Assembly: GCF_025244925.1 (NCBI RefSeq)
Contig: NZ_CP104275.1
Span: forward strand, 3,404,211-3,468,210
Source of the DNA: Arthrobacter zhaoxinii
GTDB taxonomy: Bacteria; Actinomycetota; Actinomycetes; Actinomycetales; Micrococcaceae
Direction of reading: 5' to 3'
DNA: 64,000 nt
In this document: positions 1 to 10,629 of the stretch, one piece after another
Numbering within the stretch: the first letter of the stretch is position 1
Layout: the number at the start of each line of letters is the position of its first letter
Position numbers and translations under genes: made by a program
The notes under the pieces: generated by a model
Database searches by the model: none
The model's input: only the letters and a program-made list of their open reading frames with translations
Told to the model about the DNA's origin: nothing

Positions 1-1196
1 GCCGCCAGCAGCACGCCGACAAACAGCACCAGCGACCGCCAGCCGTCCTGCTGGAAGCAGTAGCCGCCGGCCCAGCCCAGCAGGCTGGACCCCGTGTAGT
101 AGAAGAGGTTGTACAGCGAGGAAGCCTGCGCCCGTCCTTCCAAGGCCAGCAGCGGCGTCCAGCCGGAGGCAATCGAGTGCGCTGCGAAGAAACCGGCGGT
201 GAAGACCAGCAGTCCGGCCACGATGGCCGGCAGGTTGTCTGCCACGGTCAGGCCCAGACCCAGTGCCATCGCGCCGATGGACAGCAGCAGCACCGGCTTC
301 CGCCCGCCGCGAAGCCGGGCTGCCAGGGTTCCCGCCGCACGGGAGGACCACGTGCCGGCGAGATACGCGAGGAACAGGGAGCTGGCCAGGCTCGAGGGCA
401 GCCCGAAAGGTGCCGCGCCGAGCCGGAAACCCAGATAGTTGTAGACCGCCACGAAGCCGCCCATCAGCAGGAAGCCCTGAAGGTACAGCGCCAGCAGCCG
501 CGGGTTGCGGAGGTTGGCTGCCAGCCGGGCGGCCAGGCCGTGCCCAGGAGGTGCCCCGCGCACGGGGACAAAGCCGCGCTGGCGGGGTGCGGTGAGCATA
601 AACACGGCTGCCGCACCGGCGGCCAGCAGGCTCACGGCGGCCACGCCCACGCGCCAGTTCACGAGTTCGGCCAGTGGTGCCGCCAGGATCCGGCCGAGGA
701 GGCCGCCTATGGTGGTGCCCGAAACATAGGTCCCGGCCGCCACGGCGGCGTGCAGCCGGCTGACTTCCTCGCTCAGGTAGGCCAGCGCCACGGCCGGAAT
801 TCCGCCCAGCGCCGCACCCTCGAGGAAGCGCAGGCCCAGGAGCACCGGCAAACTGGGGCTGAGGGGAACGGCCAGGCCCAGCACCACGGCGGCCAGGATC
901 GCCAGGCGCATGGCCGGCAGCCGTCCGAAGCGGTCCGCTGCTGCGGACCAGGGAATCACGGTGACGGCGAGCCCAAGAGTGGCTGCGGAAACGGTCAGTG
1001 CGGCCGAAGCGGCCGAGATCCCCAGATCCGCCGCCAGCTCCGGCAGGACCCCCTGCAGGGAATACAGCTGGGCGAAGGTTGCCACGCCGGCGGCAGCGAG
1101 CCCGATCAGCACGCCGCGGTAACCGCGGCTGCCTCGGCGGTGCCCGGTGAATTCGCCAGGGGGCTGCCCGCCGGGGGCCGCCGCCGGGATACTCAC
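1..1196 (-). CDS. MFS transporter, YnfM-like (3' end cut by window)
   Basis: Twelve-helix drug/metabolite exporter of the major facilitator superfamily in the cytoplasmic membrane. The translation begins at GTG 1196 and runs about 398 codons, close to full length, before leaving the window at base 1. The first helix is followed by the N-half MFS signature: residues around AVTVIPWSAAADRFGRLPAM match the loop 2-3 motif (D-R-x-G-R). Successive hydrophobic, Ala/Leu/Gly-rich segments follow. The opening motif LYSLQGVLPELAADLGIS resembles the E. coli YnfM subfamily. Its start overlaps the stop of the upstream DUF4031/HD gene by 4 bp (GTGA), so the two are probably co-transcribed. Substrate cannot be told from the sequence. 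Confidence 0.85.
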   Translation of the reverse strand, partial: MSIPAAAPGGQPPGEFTGHRRGSRGYRGVLIGLAAAGVATFAQLYSLQGVLPELAADLGISAASAALTVSAATLGLAVTVIPWSAAADRFGRLPAMRLAILAAVVLGLAVPLSPSLPVLLGLRFLEGAALGGIPAVALAYLSEEVSRLHAAVAAGTYVSGTTIGGLLGRILAAPLAELVNWRVGVAAVSLLAAGAAAVFMLTAPRQRGFVPVRGAPPGHGLAARLAANLRNPRLLALYLQGFLLMGGFVAVYNYLGFRLGAAPFGLPSSLASSLFLAYLAGTWSSRAAGTLAARLRGGRKPVLLLSIGAMALGLGLTVADNLPAIVAGLLVFTAGFFAAHSIASGWTPLLALEGRAQASSLYNLFYYTGSSLLGWAGGYCFQQDGWRSLVLFVGVLLA

Positions 1197-2107
1197 TGCC
1201 GGTCCGCTGCCGCGGTGCGGGAAGGGACGACGACGCCGGGCACTCCGTCCAGCTCCTCGGCCAGGTTGCGGCGGGCCTGTTCCTCCCAGAGACGCCGTCC
1301 GGCCGGAGTCCGGAAGAGCGGATCCGCGGCGGCAAGCTGCCGGACCACCCGCCGTCGGCCGGCAGCAAAGTCCTCTGCCGAAAGATGCGCGTATTCGGCC
1401 CGGACGCCCTGCAGGTAGGCGGCGTAGCGGGCGGGTTCGCGGGCCAGCACGGCAAGGTCCGCGTCCGTGAGCAGTGCCCCGTGGATATCCGCCGCCGCAG
1501 GGTCGTGGGTGGCGGTCAGACGGACCAGCCGGGCGCATTCGGCGGTCACGGCGGCGGGGACGCCCGCGACCGGCAGCAGCTGTTCGGCCAACCGGGCCGA
1601 CGCTTCCTCGTCGGCACCGGGCCGGCCGGTGTACACGGCGTCGTGGAACCAGGCGGCAAGGGCCACGGGAAGGGGAACATCACTGCCGGTAAGCAGGTCC
1701 AGCGCCTCCAGGACCTGCAGCAGGTGCCTGCGGTCGTGGTAACGGCGGTGCGGTTCATTCCAGTGCTCCAGCAGGCGCCCGCCCAGGTCCGGCGTGCCGG
1801 GCAGCAGCCGGTTCCACCGGTGGCGCAGCGGACCGGCGAGGGCGGACGGGCGTTCCCGCGCCGGGATCCGCAGTCCGCAGGCGATCAGGATGCGGACCAG
1901 GTCCCCGCCGCTGACCGGCACGGCACCGCGGGACACCAGCGCATCGTAGCGTTCCCGGGGCACGTCGTAGTGGTCGCCGTCGAACGCCCTGGACGAGATG
2001 CCCGCGGCCGCGGTGAAAGCGTGCAGCTCGTCGAGTCCGGTGTCGGAGACCAGATGGGAAAAGAGGGTGTTGTGCGCCGGCCACATCGGCGGATCGATGT
2101 AGATCAT
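1193..2107 (-). CDS. DUF4031 domain protein with C-terminal HD-type domain
   Basis: Cytoplasmic protein of about 304 residues with two parts. Residues 1-85 (MIYIDPPMWPAHNTLFSHL...) match the DUF4031 family, whose role is unknown. The rest is an HD-superfamily phosphohydrolase-like domain: NEPHRRYHDRRHLLQVLE, then AAWFHDAVY, which supplies the His-Asp pair of the HD motif, and a later HD-like THDPAA. HD domains usually bind metals and hydrolyse phosphate esters; no substrate is predictable. I chose ATG 2107 because MIYIDPP is the conserved family start; a longer open frame upstream is not credible. It overlaps the MFS gene downstream by 4 bp and diverges from the beta-propeller gene at 2263. 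Confidence 0.85.
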   Translation of the reverse strand: MIYIDPPMWPAHNTLFSHLVSDTGLDELHAFTAAAGISSRAFDGDHYDVPRERYDALVSRGAVPVSGGDLVRILIACGLRIPARERPSALAGPLRHRWNRLLPGTPDLGGRLLEHWNEPHRRYHDRRHLLQVLEALDLLTGSDVPLPVALAAWFHDAVYTGRPGADEEASARLAEQLLPVAGVPAAVTAECARLVRLTATHDPAAADIHGALLTDADLAVLAREPARYAAYLQGVRAEYAHLSAEDFAAGRRRVVRQLAAADPLFRTPAGRRLWEEQARRNLAEELDGVPGVVVPSRTAAADRQ

Positions 2108-2262
2108 GGACACCGGGCTTCCGGCCGCAGGAACAGCATCTTTTATGTCTATCGCACCCGCGCCTGCAATTTCCATGCCGCGGCCGGCTTGGTTGGCCCG
2201 CGGCCCTCGCCGTCTTTCCACAACCCCTTGTTCCGGCGCACCCCCGGTGCTGGAATAACCGC

Positions 2263-3396
2263 ATGGATGCCGTGCCCGAAGCGATGCCCGCTGCCGTACC
2301 TGCTGCCGTATCCCCCGGTGCCTCCACCGTCGTCGCCATTGGAACCCGCAAGGGACTGTGGCTGGCCACGAGTCCGGACCGCCGGACGTGGGAGCTGCGG
2401 GGGCCGGAGTTTGCCATGACCGAGGTGCCGTCCCTTGCCTTCGACGCCAGGAGCGGGACCCCGCGGCTGCTCGCCGGGGTGCGGTCCGAGTGGTGGGGCA
2501 CCAACGTGGCGATTTCCGATGATCTGGGGAGAACCTGGCAGGAACCGGAGCAGGCGGCCATTGCCTTTCCGGACGACACCGGAGCGTCGCTGGAGCGCAT
2601 TTGGCAGCTGGCACCGGACAGTGCGGACCGGCCCGGCGTGATCTGGGCGGGCTGTGAACCGATTTCCGTGTTCCGGTCCGAGGACGGCGGCAAGCACTTC
2701 GAACTGGTGCGGGGACTCTGGGACCATCCTCACCGCACCCAGTGGGGCGCCGGCTACGGCGGCCCGGCTGCGCACACGGTCCTGCCCAGTGCCAGTGATG
2801 ATTCGGTCCATGTCGCGATCAGCAGCGGCGGGGTCTACCGGTCCGATGACCGCGGCGACACCTGGGACGCCTTCAACACCGGCATCATCGCGGACTTTAT
2901 GCCGGAGAAGTATCCCGAGTTCGGACAGTGTGTGCACAAGGTGGCCCGGGACGCCGGCAACCCCCAGCGGCTGTACGCCCAGAACCACGGAGGTGTGTAC
3001 CGCAGCGACGACGCCGGCGGACAGTGGATTTCCATTGCCGACGGCCTGCCCGCGGACTTCGGTTTCGTGATGCTGGCCCACCCCACCCGCGCCGATACCA
3101 TCTGGACCATTCCGCTGGGGTCCGCCGGGGAACGGAATCCGCCGCAGGGCCGCCCGGCCGTGTACCGCAGCACCGATGCCGGCGAAAACTGGGAACGGTT
3201 CGACGCCGGCCTGCCGGCCTACGACTTCAACGCCGTGCTGCGCGACGCCGCCCATGTGGACGACGCCGATCCCGCCGGCATCTACTTCGGCACCCGCGGG
3301 GGCGAGGTTTACGCCAGCGCGGACGAAGGTGAAACCTTTCACCTGGTGGCAGCCAATCTTCCGGATGTGCTCTGTGTCCGCGCCGTTGCAGCCTGA
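2263..3396 (+). CDS. WD40/YVTN/BNR-type beta-propeller protein (sialidase-like fold)
   Basis: Protein of 377 residues built of repeated beta-propeller blades. Asp-box (BNR) motifs of the form S-x-D-x-G-x-x-W recur: ISDDLGRTW, RSEDGGKHF, RSDDRGDTW, RSDDAGGQW, RSTDAGENW and ASADEGETF. This architecture is shared by sialidases and VPS10/photosystem-assembly-like propellers; the Asp boxes show fold only, and I see no sialidase arginine triad, so a glycosidase activity is not supported. No signal peptide is evident: the N-terminus is Ala/Pro/Val-rich without a Lys-Arg n-region. The stop overlaps the start of the following MoaD/ThiS-like gene, suggesting translational coupling. Function unknown. 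Confidence 0.85.
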   Translation: MDAVPEAMPAAVPAAVSPGASTVVAIGTRKGLWLATSPDRRTWELRGPEFAMTEVPSLAFDARSGTPRLLAGVRSEWWGTNVAISDDLGRTWQEPEQAAIAFPDDTGASLERIWQLAPDSADRPGVIWAGCEPISVFRSEDGGKHFELVRGLWDHPHRTQWGAGYGGPAAHTVLPSASDDSVHVAISSGGVYRSDDRGDTWDAFNTGIIADFMPEKYPEFGQCVHKVARDAGNPQRLYAQNHGGVYRSDDAGGQWISIADGLPADFGFVMLAHPTRADTIWTIPLGSAGERNPPQGRPAVYRSTDAGENWERFDAGLPAYDFNAVLRDAAHVDDADPAGIYFGTRGGEVYASADEGETFHLVAANLPDVLCVRAVAA

Positions 3397-3724
3397 CGCT
3401 CCCGGCCGCACCGGCGTCGAGCTGCTGCTGCCGGCGGCGCTGGCCGACGCCGCGGGCGGCCGGCGCCTGCTGACGCTGCGTCCCGTGTCCGCGTCGGTCC
3501 CCGGAACCGGGCCGGCAGGGAGAACTACGGTGGCGGACGTGCTGGTGCTGCTGCAGGCGGGGTACCCGCGTGTGTACCGGAAGGTCTGCGACGAGAAAGG
3601 CGACCTCCGCCGCTACGTAAACCTGTACCTGGACGGCGAAGATATCCGGGACCTTGACGGGGTGGCTACCGTGCTGCCGCACCACGCAGAACTCCTGGTG
3701 CTGCAGTCCATCGCCGGAGGCTAG
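3365..3724 (+). CDS. MoaD/ThiS-family beta-grasp protein with C-terminal Gly-Gly
   Basis: Small ubiquitin-like protein (119 residues from ATG 3365; GTG 3374 is an alternative start). The motif RKVCDEKGDLRRYVNLYLDG followed by EDIRDLDG is the typical core of MoaD-like proteins. The C-terminus ends QSIAGG, the di-glycine that E1-like enzymes adenylate and thiocarboxylate in MoaD and ThiS. Compared with classic MoaD (about 80 aa) the N-terminal part is longer and holds a Gly/Pro-rich insert near residues 48-55. It overlaps the end of the beta-propeller gene by about 30 bp. No moaE, thiG or E1 gene lies nearby, so its partner is unknown; sulfur carrier or protein modifier are both possible. Confidence 0.85.
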   Translation: MCSVSAPLQPDAPGRTGVELLLPAALADAAGGRRLLTLRPVSASVPGTGPAGRTTVADVLVLLQAGYPRVYRKVCDEKGDLRRYVNLYLDGEDIRDLDGVATVLPHHAELLVLQSIAGG

Positions 3725-3763
3725 CGGCGGCGGGTAGCACCGGCCGGTTAATCGGTTAAAAGG

Positions 3764-3800
3764 CAATGGGCGCTTCCGCAGTCAGCGGAAGCGCCCATTG
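3764..3800. terminator. Bidirectional intrinsic terminator
   Basis: A perfect 16-bp inverted repeat (CAATGGGCGCTTCCGC and its complement) with a 5-base loop lies between two convergent genes, the MoaD/ThiS-like gene and rpf. A-rich sequence (GTTAAAAGG) just left of the stem gives a short U-run for the minus-strand transcript. Confidence 0.8.
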
Positions 3801-3855
3801 TGCTTCGATGTCCGCTACAAGGCGGAACTATTACCGAAGACTTGCGTTGCCGTCA

Positions 3856-5040
<1,185 letters not shown>

Positions 5041-5074
5041 CGCCGGCGGACGCCCGAAAGGACGCCCGCCGGCG
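5041..5074 (-). terminator. Intrinsic terminator of the arabinose operon
   Basis: CGCCGGCGG and CCGCCGGCG form a 9-bp GC-rich stem just after the mmsB stop. On the minus strand it is followed by TCGTTTTATG, giving a U-run. Confidence 0.75.
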
Positions 5075-5090
5075 ATGATTCAAAGGGTGG

Positions 5091-6341
5091 TTATTTCAGC
5101 GCATTGGAAGCCTTGCGCTTGTTGAAGACGTCAAAGCCCACGGCAAGGAGAAGGACGAGCCCCTTGATGAACTGCTGGTAGTCGATCCCCACCCCCAGGA
5201 GCGACATGCCGTTGTTCAGCACACCCATGATCAGACCGCCAGTGATGGCCCCCACGATCGTTCCGACACCGCCGGTGACGGCTGCCCCGCCAATGAAGGC
5301 TGCGGCGATGGCATCGAGTTCAAAGAGGTTGCCCGCCCCGGGGCCGGCGGAGTTCAAGCGGCCGGTGAAAATGAGTCCGGCCAGGGCCGCCAGCACGCCC
5401 ATGTTGACGAACAGCATGAAGTCGACGCGTTTGGTGTTGACGCCCGAAAGATGGGCGGCCTGCAGGTTCCCTCCCCGGGCGTAGACGTGCCGGCCGAACA
5501 CGGAGCGGTTCATCACGGCGCTGTAGGCCACCACCAGGATCCCCAGCACCACCAGCACAATCGGCGTGCCGCCCCGGGAACTGGCGAGCAGATAGGTGAG
5601 CCCAAGCATAATCACGGCACTGAAGACCAGCCGGGTGAGGAACCAGGCCCGGGGCTCATCATCCAGGTTCAGTTTCATCCGGGCGTTTCGGCCGCGCAGC
5701 TGGCTGATCACCAGCAGTGCGGTGGCCAGCACGCCCAGTCCCACGGTGGTCCAGTCCAGGAGGTTGGTCTCCGGCGGGAACAGCCCCGGGAAGAGGGAGC
5801 CGCCGCCAAGCTGGCGGTACTCCTCGGGGAAGCCGGTGATCCGCTGGTTGCCCAGGATAATCTGCGTCAGGCCGCGGAAGACGAGCATGCCAGCCAGCGT
5901 GACGATGAAGGCGGGGATACCGACGTAGGCAACCCAGAAGCCCTGCCAGGCGCCCACCAGGGCACCCACCACCAGGGAGAGTCCCAGTGCAGCCCACCAG
6001 GGCATGCCCCAGTCACGGATCATGATGCCGGACATGGCGCCGACAAAAGCCGCCACCGACCCGACCGAAAGGTCGATGTGCCCGGCCACGATGATCATGA
6101 CCATGCCGATGGCCAGCAGCAGGATGTAGCTGTTCTGCACAATGATATTGGCCACATTATCCGGCTGGAGCAGGGCGCCGCCGGTCAGCACCTGGAACAG
6201 GGTCACGATGACCAGCAGTGCGAGGAAGATGCCGATCTGGCGCAGCCTGCTGGTCAGGAAGCGCGCCGCGTCCCCCAGCGGGGAGTTTTTGGGGCTCCTG
6301 GTGCCGAGAGCCGGATCCTCGCCGGCGAGAGTGGAAACCAT
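5091..6341 (-). CDS. mmsB: Sugar ABC transporter permease (MmsB/GguB/XylH type)
   Basis: Membrane-spanning subunit of a CUT2-class monosaccharide importer, 416 residues with roughly ten hydrophobic helices. The signature GHIDLSVGSVAAFVGA and the C-terminal GRLNSAGPGAGNLFELDAIA plus FIGGAAVTGGVGTIVGA are typical of the BPD_transp_2 family (RbsC, XylH, GguB). It is the last gene of the arabinose operon: its ATG lies 3 bp after the ATPase gene's stop, and a terminator follows its own stop. The context (ChvE-like binding protein and araBDA upstream) points to L-arabinose as the main substrate; related systems also carry xylose or galactose, so specificity is inferred. Confidence 0.93.
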   Translation of the reverse strand: MVSTLAGEDPALGTRSPKNSPLGDAARFLTSRLRQIGIFLALLVIVTLFQVLTGGALLQPDNVANIIVQNSYILLLAIGMVMIIVAGHIDLSVGSVAAFVGAMSGIMIRDWGMPWWAALGLSLVVGALVGAWQGFWVAYVGIPAFIVTLAGMLVFRGLTQIILGNQRITGFPEEYRQLGGGSLFPGLFPPETNLLDWTTVGLGVLATALLVISQLRGRNARMKLNLDDEPRAWFLTRLVFSAVIMLGLTYLLASSRGGTPIVLVVLGILVVAYSAVMNRSVFGRHVYARGGNLQAAHLSGVNTKRVDFMLFVNMGVLAALAGLIFTGRLNSAGPGAGNLFELDAIAAAFIGGAAVTGGVGTIVGAITGGLIMGVLNNGMSLLGVGIDYQQFIKGLVLLLAVGFDVFNKRKASNALK

Positions 6342-6343
6342 GG

Positions 6344-7873
6344 TTATTCCTTTTCCTGGGTCATGTACTGCATAAGTCGTTCGGGGGTGGCCTCGGCTAT
6401 CGGGACCTCCGCGGTGATCCTGCCCTGTGCCAGCGTGTAGATGCGGTCACAGATCCCGAGGAGCTCCGGGAGTTCCGAGGAGATGACCACCACCGCTTTG
6501 CCCTGCGCTGCCAGCTTGTTGATAATCGTGTAGATCTCGTACTTTGCACCCACGTCGATGCCGCGGGTTGGTTCATCAAGGATCAAAACGTCCGGGTCGG
6601 CGAACATCCATTTGGACAGCACCACTTTCTGCTGGTTTCCGCCGGACAGCTTGCCCGTGACCGCCGCGACGGAGGGTGCCTTGATGTTCATGCTGCTCTT
6701 GTAGTCCTGCGCCACCACGGTTTCGCGGCCGCCGTCGACCCAGCCCCTGGTGGCGAGTTTTGTCAGGGCGGAGGCGGAGATGTTCCGTTTGATGTCTTCG
6801 ATGAGGTTCAGGCCGTACCGCTTGCGGTCCTCCGTGGCATAGGCGATGCCATGGCGGATGGCTTCCTGCACCGTCCGGGCAGTGATTTCCCTGCCGTTTT
6901 TGTACAGCTTTCCGCTGATGTTGGATCCGTAGCTGCGCCCGAAGATACTCATGGCCAGTTCGGTGCGGCCCGCACCCATCAGGCCCGCGATTCCGACGAT
7001 TTCTCCGGCGCGGACGGTCAGGTGAGCGTTGTGGATCACGGTGCGGGCATGCTCCCGGGGGTGATGGACCGTCCAGTCCTCCACGCGGAGCACTTCCTCG
7101 CCGATGTCGGGTGTCCGGTCCGGGTAGCGGTTGGTGAGCTCGCGTCCCACCATGCCCTTGATGATCCGCTCCTCGGTTACGGAGTCCTCCTGCAGGCTGA
7201 GGGTTTCGATGGTCTGTCCGTCACGCAGGATGGTGACGGAGTCCGCAATCGCCCTGATCTCGTTCAGCTTGTGACTGATGATGATGCAGGTGATGCCGTC
7301 CTCGCGCAGGCCGCGGACCAGGCCCAGCAGATGCTGTGAGTCTTCGTCATTGAGGGCGGCCGTCGGCTCGTCGAGGATCAGCAGCTTCACGTCCTTGGAC
7401 AGCGCCTTGGCGATCTCCACCAACTGCTGCTTTCCGACGCCGATGTCCCCGGCCGGGGTCACCGGATTGAGGTCCAGCCCCACCCGCCGGAGCAGTTCGG
7501 CGGCACGGACGTTGGTCTCGTTCCAGTTGATGAATCCCCGGGCCGCACGTTCGTTGCCTAGGAAAATGTTCTCGGCCACCGAGAGGTAGGGGGAAAGTGC
7601 CAGTTCCTGGTGGATGATCACAATGCCGCTGCGTTCGCTGTCCTTGATGTCGCGGAAGGAGACCGGTTCGCTGTCCAGCAGGATCTCGCCGTCGTAGGTC
7701 CCGTGCGGGTAGACACCCGAGAGGACTTTCATGAGGGTCGATTTGCCGGCACCGTTCTCTCCGCACACCGCGTGGACTTCTCCGCGGGCAACGGCCAGGG
7801 TGACGTCCTGCAACGCCTTGACCCCGGGGAAGGATTTCGTGATCCCCATCATTTGGAGAATGTAGTCGCTCAC
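6344..7873 (-). CDS. mmsA: Sugar ABC transporter ATP-binding protein (MmsA/GguA/XylG type)
   Basis: Double-ABC ATPase of 509 residues that powers the CUT2 monosaccharide importer at the inner face of the membrane. Both nucleotide-binding halves are visible. The first has Walker [10 protein letters not shown] (about residue 38) and Walker [13 protein letters not shown] (about 163). The second lacks a perfect Walker A (GLMGAGRTE, about 294) but has the [16 protein letters not shown] signature and Walker [16 protein letters not shown] degenerate second site is normal for RbsA/XylG-type proteins. Start ATG 7873 gives the usual N-terminus. It precedes mmsB by 2 bp and follows chvE across a hairpin-containing gap. 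Confidence 0.94.
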   Translation of the reverse strand: MSDYILQMMGITKSFPGVKALQDVTLAVARGEVHAVCGENGAGKSTLMKVLSGVYPHGTYDGEILLDSEPVSFRDIKDSERSGIVIIHQELALSPYLSVAENIFLGNERAARGFINWNETNVRAAELLRRVGLDLNPVTPAGDIGVGKQQLVEIAKALSKDVKLLILDEPTAALNDEDSQHLLGLVRGLREDGITCIIISHKLNEIRAIADSVTILRDGQTIETLSLQEDSVTEERIIKGMVGRELTNRYPDRTPDIGEEVLRVEDWTVHHPREHARTVIHNAHLTVRAGEIVGIAGLMGAGRTELAMSIFGRSYGSNISGKLYKNGREITARTVQEAIRHGIAYATEDRKRYGLNLIEDIKRNISASALTKLATRGWVDGGRETVVAQDYKSSMNIKAPSVAAVTGKLSGGNQQKVVLSKWMFADPDVLILDEPTRGIDVGAKYEIYTIINKLAAQGKAVVVISSELPELLGICDRIYTLAQGRITAEVPIAEATPERLMQYMTQEKE

Positions 7874-7911
7874 GCGGACCTCTCTGTGTGCCTGAACTGT
7901 GCCGGTTCACA

Positions 7912-7938
7912 GGGCGGGCAGCAGCACGCCGCCCGCCC
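7912..7938 (-). promoter_or_regulatory. Intercistronic hairpin between chvE and mmsA
   Basis: GGGCGGGC and GCCCGCCC can pair around an 11-base loop in the 72-bp gap between the binding-protein and ATPase genes. Stems here often stabilise the upstream mRNA or partly terminate, giving more binding protein than membrane components. No U-run follows on the minus strand, so stabilisation or attenuation is likelier than full termination. Confidence 0.5.
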
Positions 7939-7945
7939 CGTGCTG

Positions 7946-9061
7946 TTATTCGAGGTCCGAGGCCTCGTAGTAGCCGCTGTCCACGAGGGTTTCCTCGTAG
8001 TTGTCCTTGGTGACAATCTCCGATTCGAGCAGGTAGGCGGGAACAACCTTCACGCCGTTGTCATAGGTCTCCTCGTCGTTGACCTCCGGGTCCTCGCCCT
8101 TCATCAGGGAATCGACCATCAGGACGGCACGTTCGCCGAGTTCGCGCACGTCCTTGAAGATCGTGGAGTACTGCTCGTCGGCCATGATGGACTGCACCGA
8201 TCCGACTTCCGCGTCCTGGCCGGTGATGACCGGCAGGTTTTCCCCGGAGTAACCGCCGGAACGGAGGGCGGAGATGATGCCGATGGACAATCCGTCATAC
8301 GGGGACAGCACGCCGTCGAGCTGCGCGCCGCCGCCTATTGTCAGGAGGTCTTCCATACGGTCCTGGGCGGTGTCCGGCAGCCAGCGGAGGATGGCGGCCT
8401 GCTCGAATTCGGTCTGGCCGCTGGGCACCTTCAGGGTGCCGTTGTCCAGGTAGGGCTGGAGGGTGTCCATGGCGCCGTCCCAGAAGAACGTGGCGTTGTT
8501 GTCATCGGGGCTGCCGGCGAACAGTTCCACGTTGAACGGGCCCTTTTCGCCGGTTTCCGCGCCGGCCTCGTCGAGGATTCCCAGCCCGGTGAGCAGCGAG
8601 GTGCCCTGCTGCACACCTACCTCGTAGTTGTCGAAGGTGGTGTAGTAGTCAACGGTGTCCGACTCGTTGATGAGGCGGTCATAGGCGATGACGGGTATGT
8701 CCTGGGATTCGGCCGTCTCCAGCACCCCGGTCAGCGTCGTGCCGTCGATGGAGGCGATCACCAGGGCCTCGGCCCCGCCGTTGATCATGTTTTCGATCTG
8801 CGAAACCTGGGTGGGGATGTCGTCGTTCGCGTACTGCAGGTCCACCTCGTAGCCGAGTTCCTCGAGCTGCGACTTCACGTTCTCGCCGTCGGCAATCCAC
8901 CGTTCGGACTGCTGCGTCGGCATGGCCACGCCGATTTTGGCACCCTCGTTGGAGCCTTCGCCGGCGTCACCCCCGCCGCGGTTGCCTGAGCAGGCGCCGA
9001 GGCTCAGCGCGAGCGTCAGGGATACTCCCCCAATGAGGGTTTGTTTCAGGGTCAGTGCCAT
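7946..9061 (-). CDS. chvE: Periplasmic-type sugar-binding lipoprotein (ChvE family)
   Basis: Substrate-binding subunit of the arabinose importer, 371 residues. The N-terminus has a lipoprotein signal peptide: Lys near the start, hydrophobic [13 protein letters not shown], then lipobox LGAC with the lipidated Cys at residue 24. The mature part is a type-I periplasmic binding fold of the ChvE/MglB group ([54 protein letters not shown]). ATG 9061 was chosen because AAAGGC sits 6-11 bp upstream and only this start gives a signal peptide. It lies 47 bp after araA in the same operon. L-arabinose as ligand is inferred from context. Confidence 0.92.
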   Translation of the reverse strand: MALTLKQTLIGGVSLTLALSLGACSGNRGGGDAGEGSNEGAKIGVAMPTQQSERWIADGENVKSQLEELGYEVDLQYANDDIPTQVSQIENMINGGAEALVIASIDGTTLTGVLETAESQDIPVIAYDRLINESDTVDYYTTFDNYEVGVQQGTSLLTGLGILDEAGAETGEKGPFNVELFAGSPDDNNATFFWDGAMDTLQPYLDNGTLKVPSGQTEFEQAAILRWLPDTAQDRMEDLLTIGGGAQLDGVLSPYDGLSIGIISALRSGGYSGENLPVITGQDAEVGSVQSIMADEQYSTIFKDVRELGERAVLMVDSLMKGEDPEVNDEETYDNGVKVVPAYLLESEIVTKDNYEETLVDSGYYEASDLE

Positions 9062-9108
9062 GGTTCTGCCTTTCGTGGTGCCGTGCCTGGTGGAAGGTGC
9101 CGTGCGGG

Positions 9109-10629
9109 TCATAGCTTGGAGGCGAGTCGGTAGTAGGCGGCGTTCCAACGCACTTCGCGCTGGAACGCCCGCAGGGTGGTGGCTGAGTCGATGAGCAGCA
9201 GTTCGACGCCGGCCATCTCGGCGAAGTCCGTGACCACGTCTGCGCCGATGGCGGTGCTGAGCACCGTGTGGTGGGCCGCGCCGGCCGTGAGCCACGCGGC
9301 CGCAGACGTCGCGAGGTCCGGCTGCGGCTGCCACACTGCACGGGCCACCGGAAGGTGCGGCAGCGGAGCATCCGGCGGCACCACGTCCACAATGTTGGCA
9401 GTGAGCCGAAACCTGTCGCGCATGTCGGACATGGCAACGACGACGCCGGGGCCCGGATCAGTGTCGAACACCAGGCGGACCGGGTCTTCCCTGTCCCCGA
9501 TGCCCAGCGGGTGGATTTCAAGGGAGGGTTTCCGCGTAGTCAGGCTGGGGCAGATTTCGAGCATGTGCGCGCCGAGGATCTTCTCCTCGCCCGGGACCAG
9601 GTGGTAGGTGTAGTCCTCCATGAGGGAGGCACCGCCGGGCAGCCCGGCACCCATGACCTTCGCGGCGCGTACCAGCATGGCGGTCTTCCAGTCACCCTCG
9701 GCGCCGAACCCGTAGCCGTGCGACATCAGCCGCTGCACGGCCAGCCCGGGCAGCTGCCGCAGCCCGCCGAGATCCTCGAAGTTCGTGGTGAAGGCACCGA
9801 AGCCGCCTTCTTCCATGAACTGCAGAAGACCAAGCTCCTGGCGCGCTCCGTACCTCAGTGACTCGTGCCGTCCGCCGCCGCGCCGCAGTTCCGGTGCCAC
9901 GTCGTAGAGCTCTTCGTATTCGGCCACGAGCTTGTCCACGGCGTCGTCGGGCTGGGCGTCCACCACGGCCACCAGGTCATTGACCCCCCAGCTGTTGACG
10001 GAGACGCCGAACTGCAGCTCGGCTTCGGTCTTGTCCCCCTCGGTCACGGCGACATTGCGCATGTTGTCGCCGAAACGGGCGATCCGCAGGTCCTGGATGG
10101 CAGCCCGTCCTGCGCAGGCCCGCTGCCAGGATTCAATCTGGCCGATGACCTCCGGGGCGGAGACGTGGCCGACGACGGTCTTGCGCGGAACGTCGAGGCG
10201 GGTGGCGATGTAGCCGAACTCCCGGTCTCCATGCGCAGCCTGGTTGAGGTTCATGAAGTCGAAATCGATTTCACCCCACGGCAGGGCGACGTTGATCTGG
10301 GTGTGCAGGTGCAGCAGCGGCTTACGCAGCGCGTCCAGGCCGCTGATCCACATCTTGGCGGGACTGAAGGTGTGCATCCACGCGATCACGCCGATGACGC
10401 GGGGGTCCGCGTTGGCCTCCAGCGCTGCGGTGCGGATGGAGCCGGCGTCGGTCAGGGTGGGCTTCCAGGCGATCCGGACCGGCAGCCCGGCGGACTCGAG
10501 CATCCCGACGATTGCCTGTGACTGCTCGGCAACCTGGCGAAGGGTGTCTTCACCGTAAAGATTCTGGCTGCCGGTGAGGAACCAGACCTCGTACGGTTCA
10601 AGGGAAGTATCTAGCGGGCTCAAGGTCAT
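9109..10629 (-). CDS. araA: L-arabinose isomerase
   Basis: Converts L-arabinose to L-ribulose, the first catabolic step, in the cytoplasm (EC 5.3.1.4, Mn2+-dependent). The 506-residue length matches AraA of E. coli and Bacillus (about 496-500). Family features include the N-terminal [34 protein letters not shown], and [18 protein letters not shown] around the active-site Glu. [22 protein letters not shown] carries another conserved metal-site region. It overlaps araD by 4 bp (ATGA), implying translational coupling, and is followed by chvE. Regulation is expected to be through the LacI-type repressor and the operator in front of araB. Confidence 0.97.
   Translation of the reverse strand: MTLSPLDTSLEPYEVWFLTGSQNLYGEDTLRQVAEQSQAIVGMLESAGLPVRIAWKPTLTDAGSIRTAALEANADPRVIGVIAWMHTFSPAKMWISGLDALRKPLLHLHTQINVALPWGEIDFDFMNLNQAAHGDREFGYIATRLDVPRKTVVGHVSAPEVIGQIESWQRACAGRAAIQDLRIARFGDNMRNVAVTEGDKTEAELQFGVSVNSWGVNDLVAVVDAQPDDAVDKLVAEYEELYDVAPELRRGGGRHESLRYGARQELGLLQFMEEGGFGAFTTNFEDLGGLRQLPGLAVQRLMSHGYGFGAEGDWKTAMLVRAAKVMGAGLPGGASLMEDYTYHLVPGEEKILGAHMLEICPSLTTRKPSLEIHPLGIGDREDPVRLVFDTDPGPGVVVAMSDMRDRFRLTANIVDVVPPDAPLPHLPVARAVWQPQPDLATSAAAWLTAGAAHHTVLSTAIGADVVTDFAEMAGVELLLIDSATTLRAFQREVRWNAAYYRLASKL

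Noticed and set aside
177..1418. Plus-strand open frame of 413 codons
   Set aside because: Antisense to the MFS and HD genes; Gly/Gln/Arg-rich low-complexity product.
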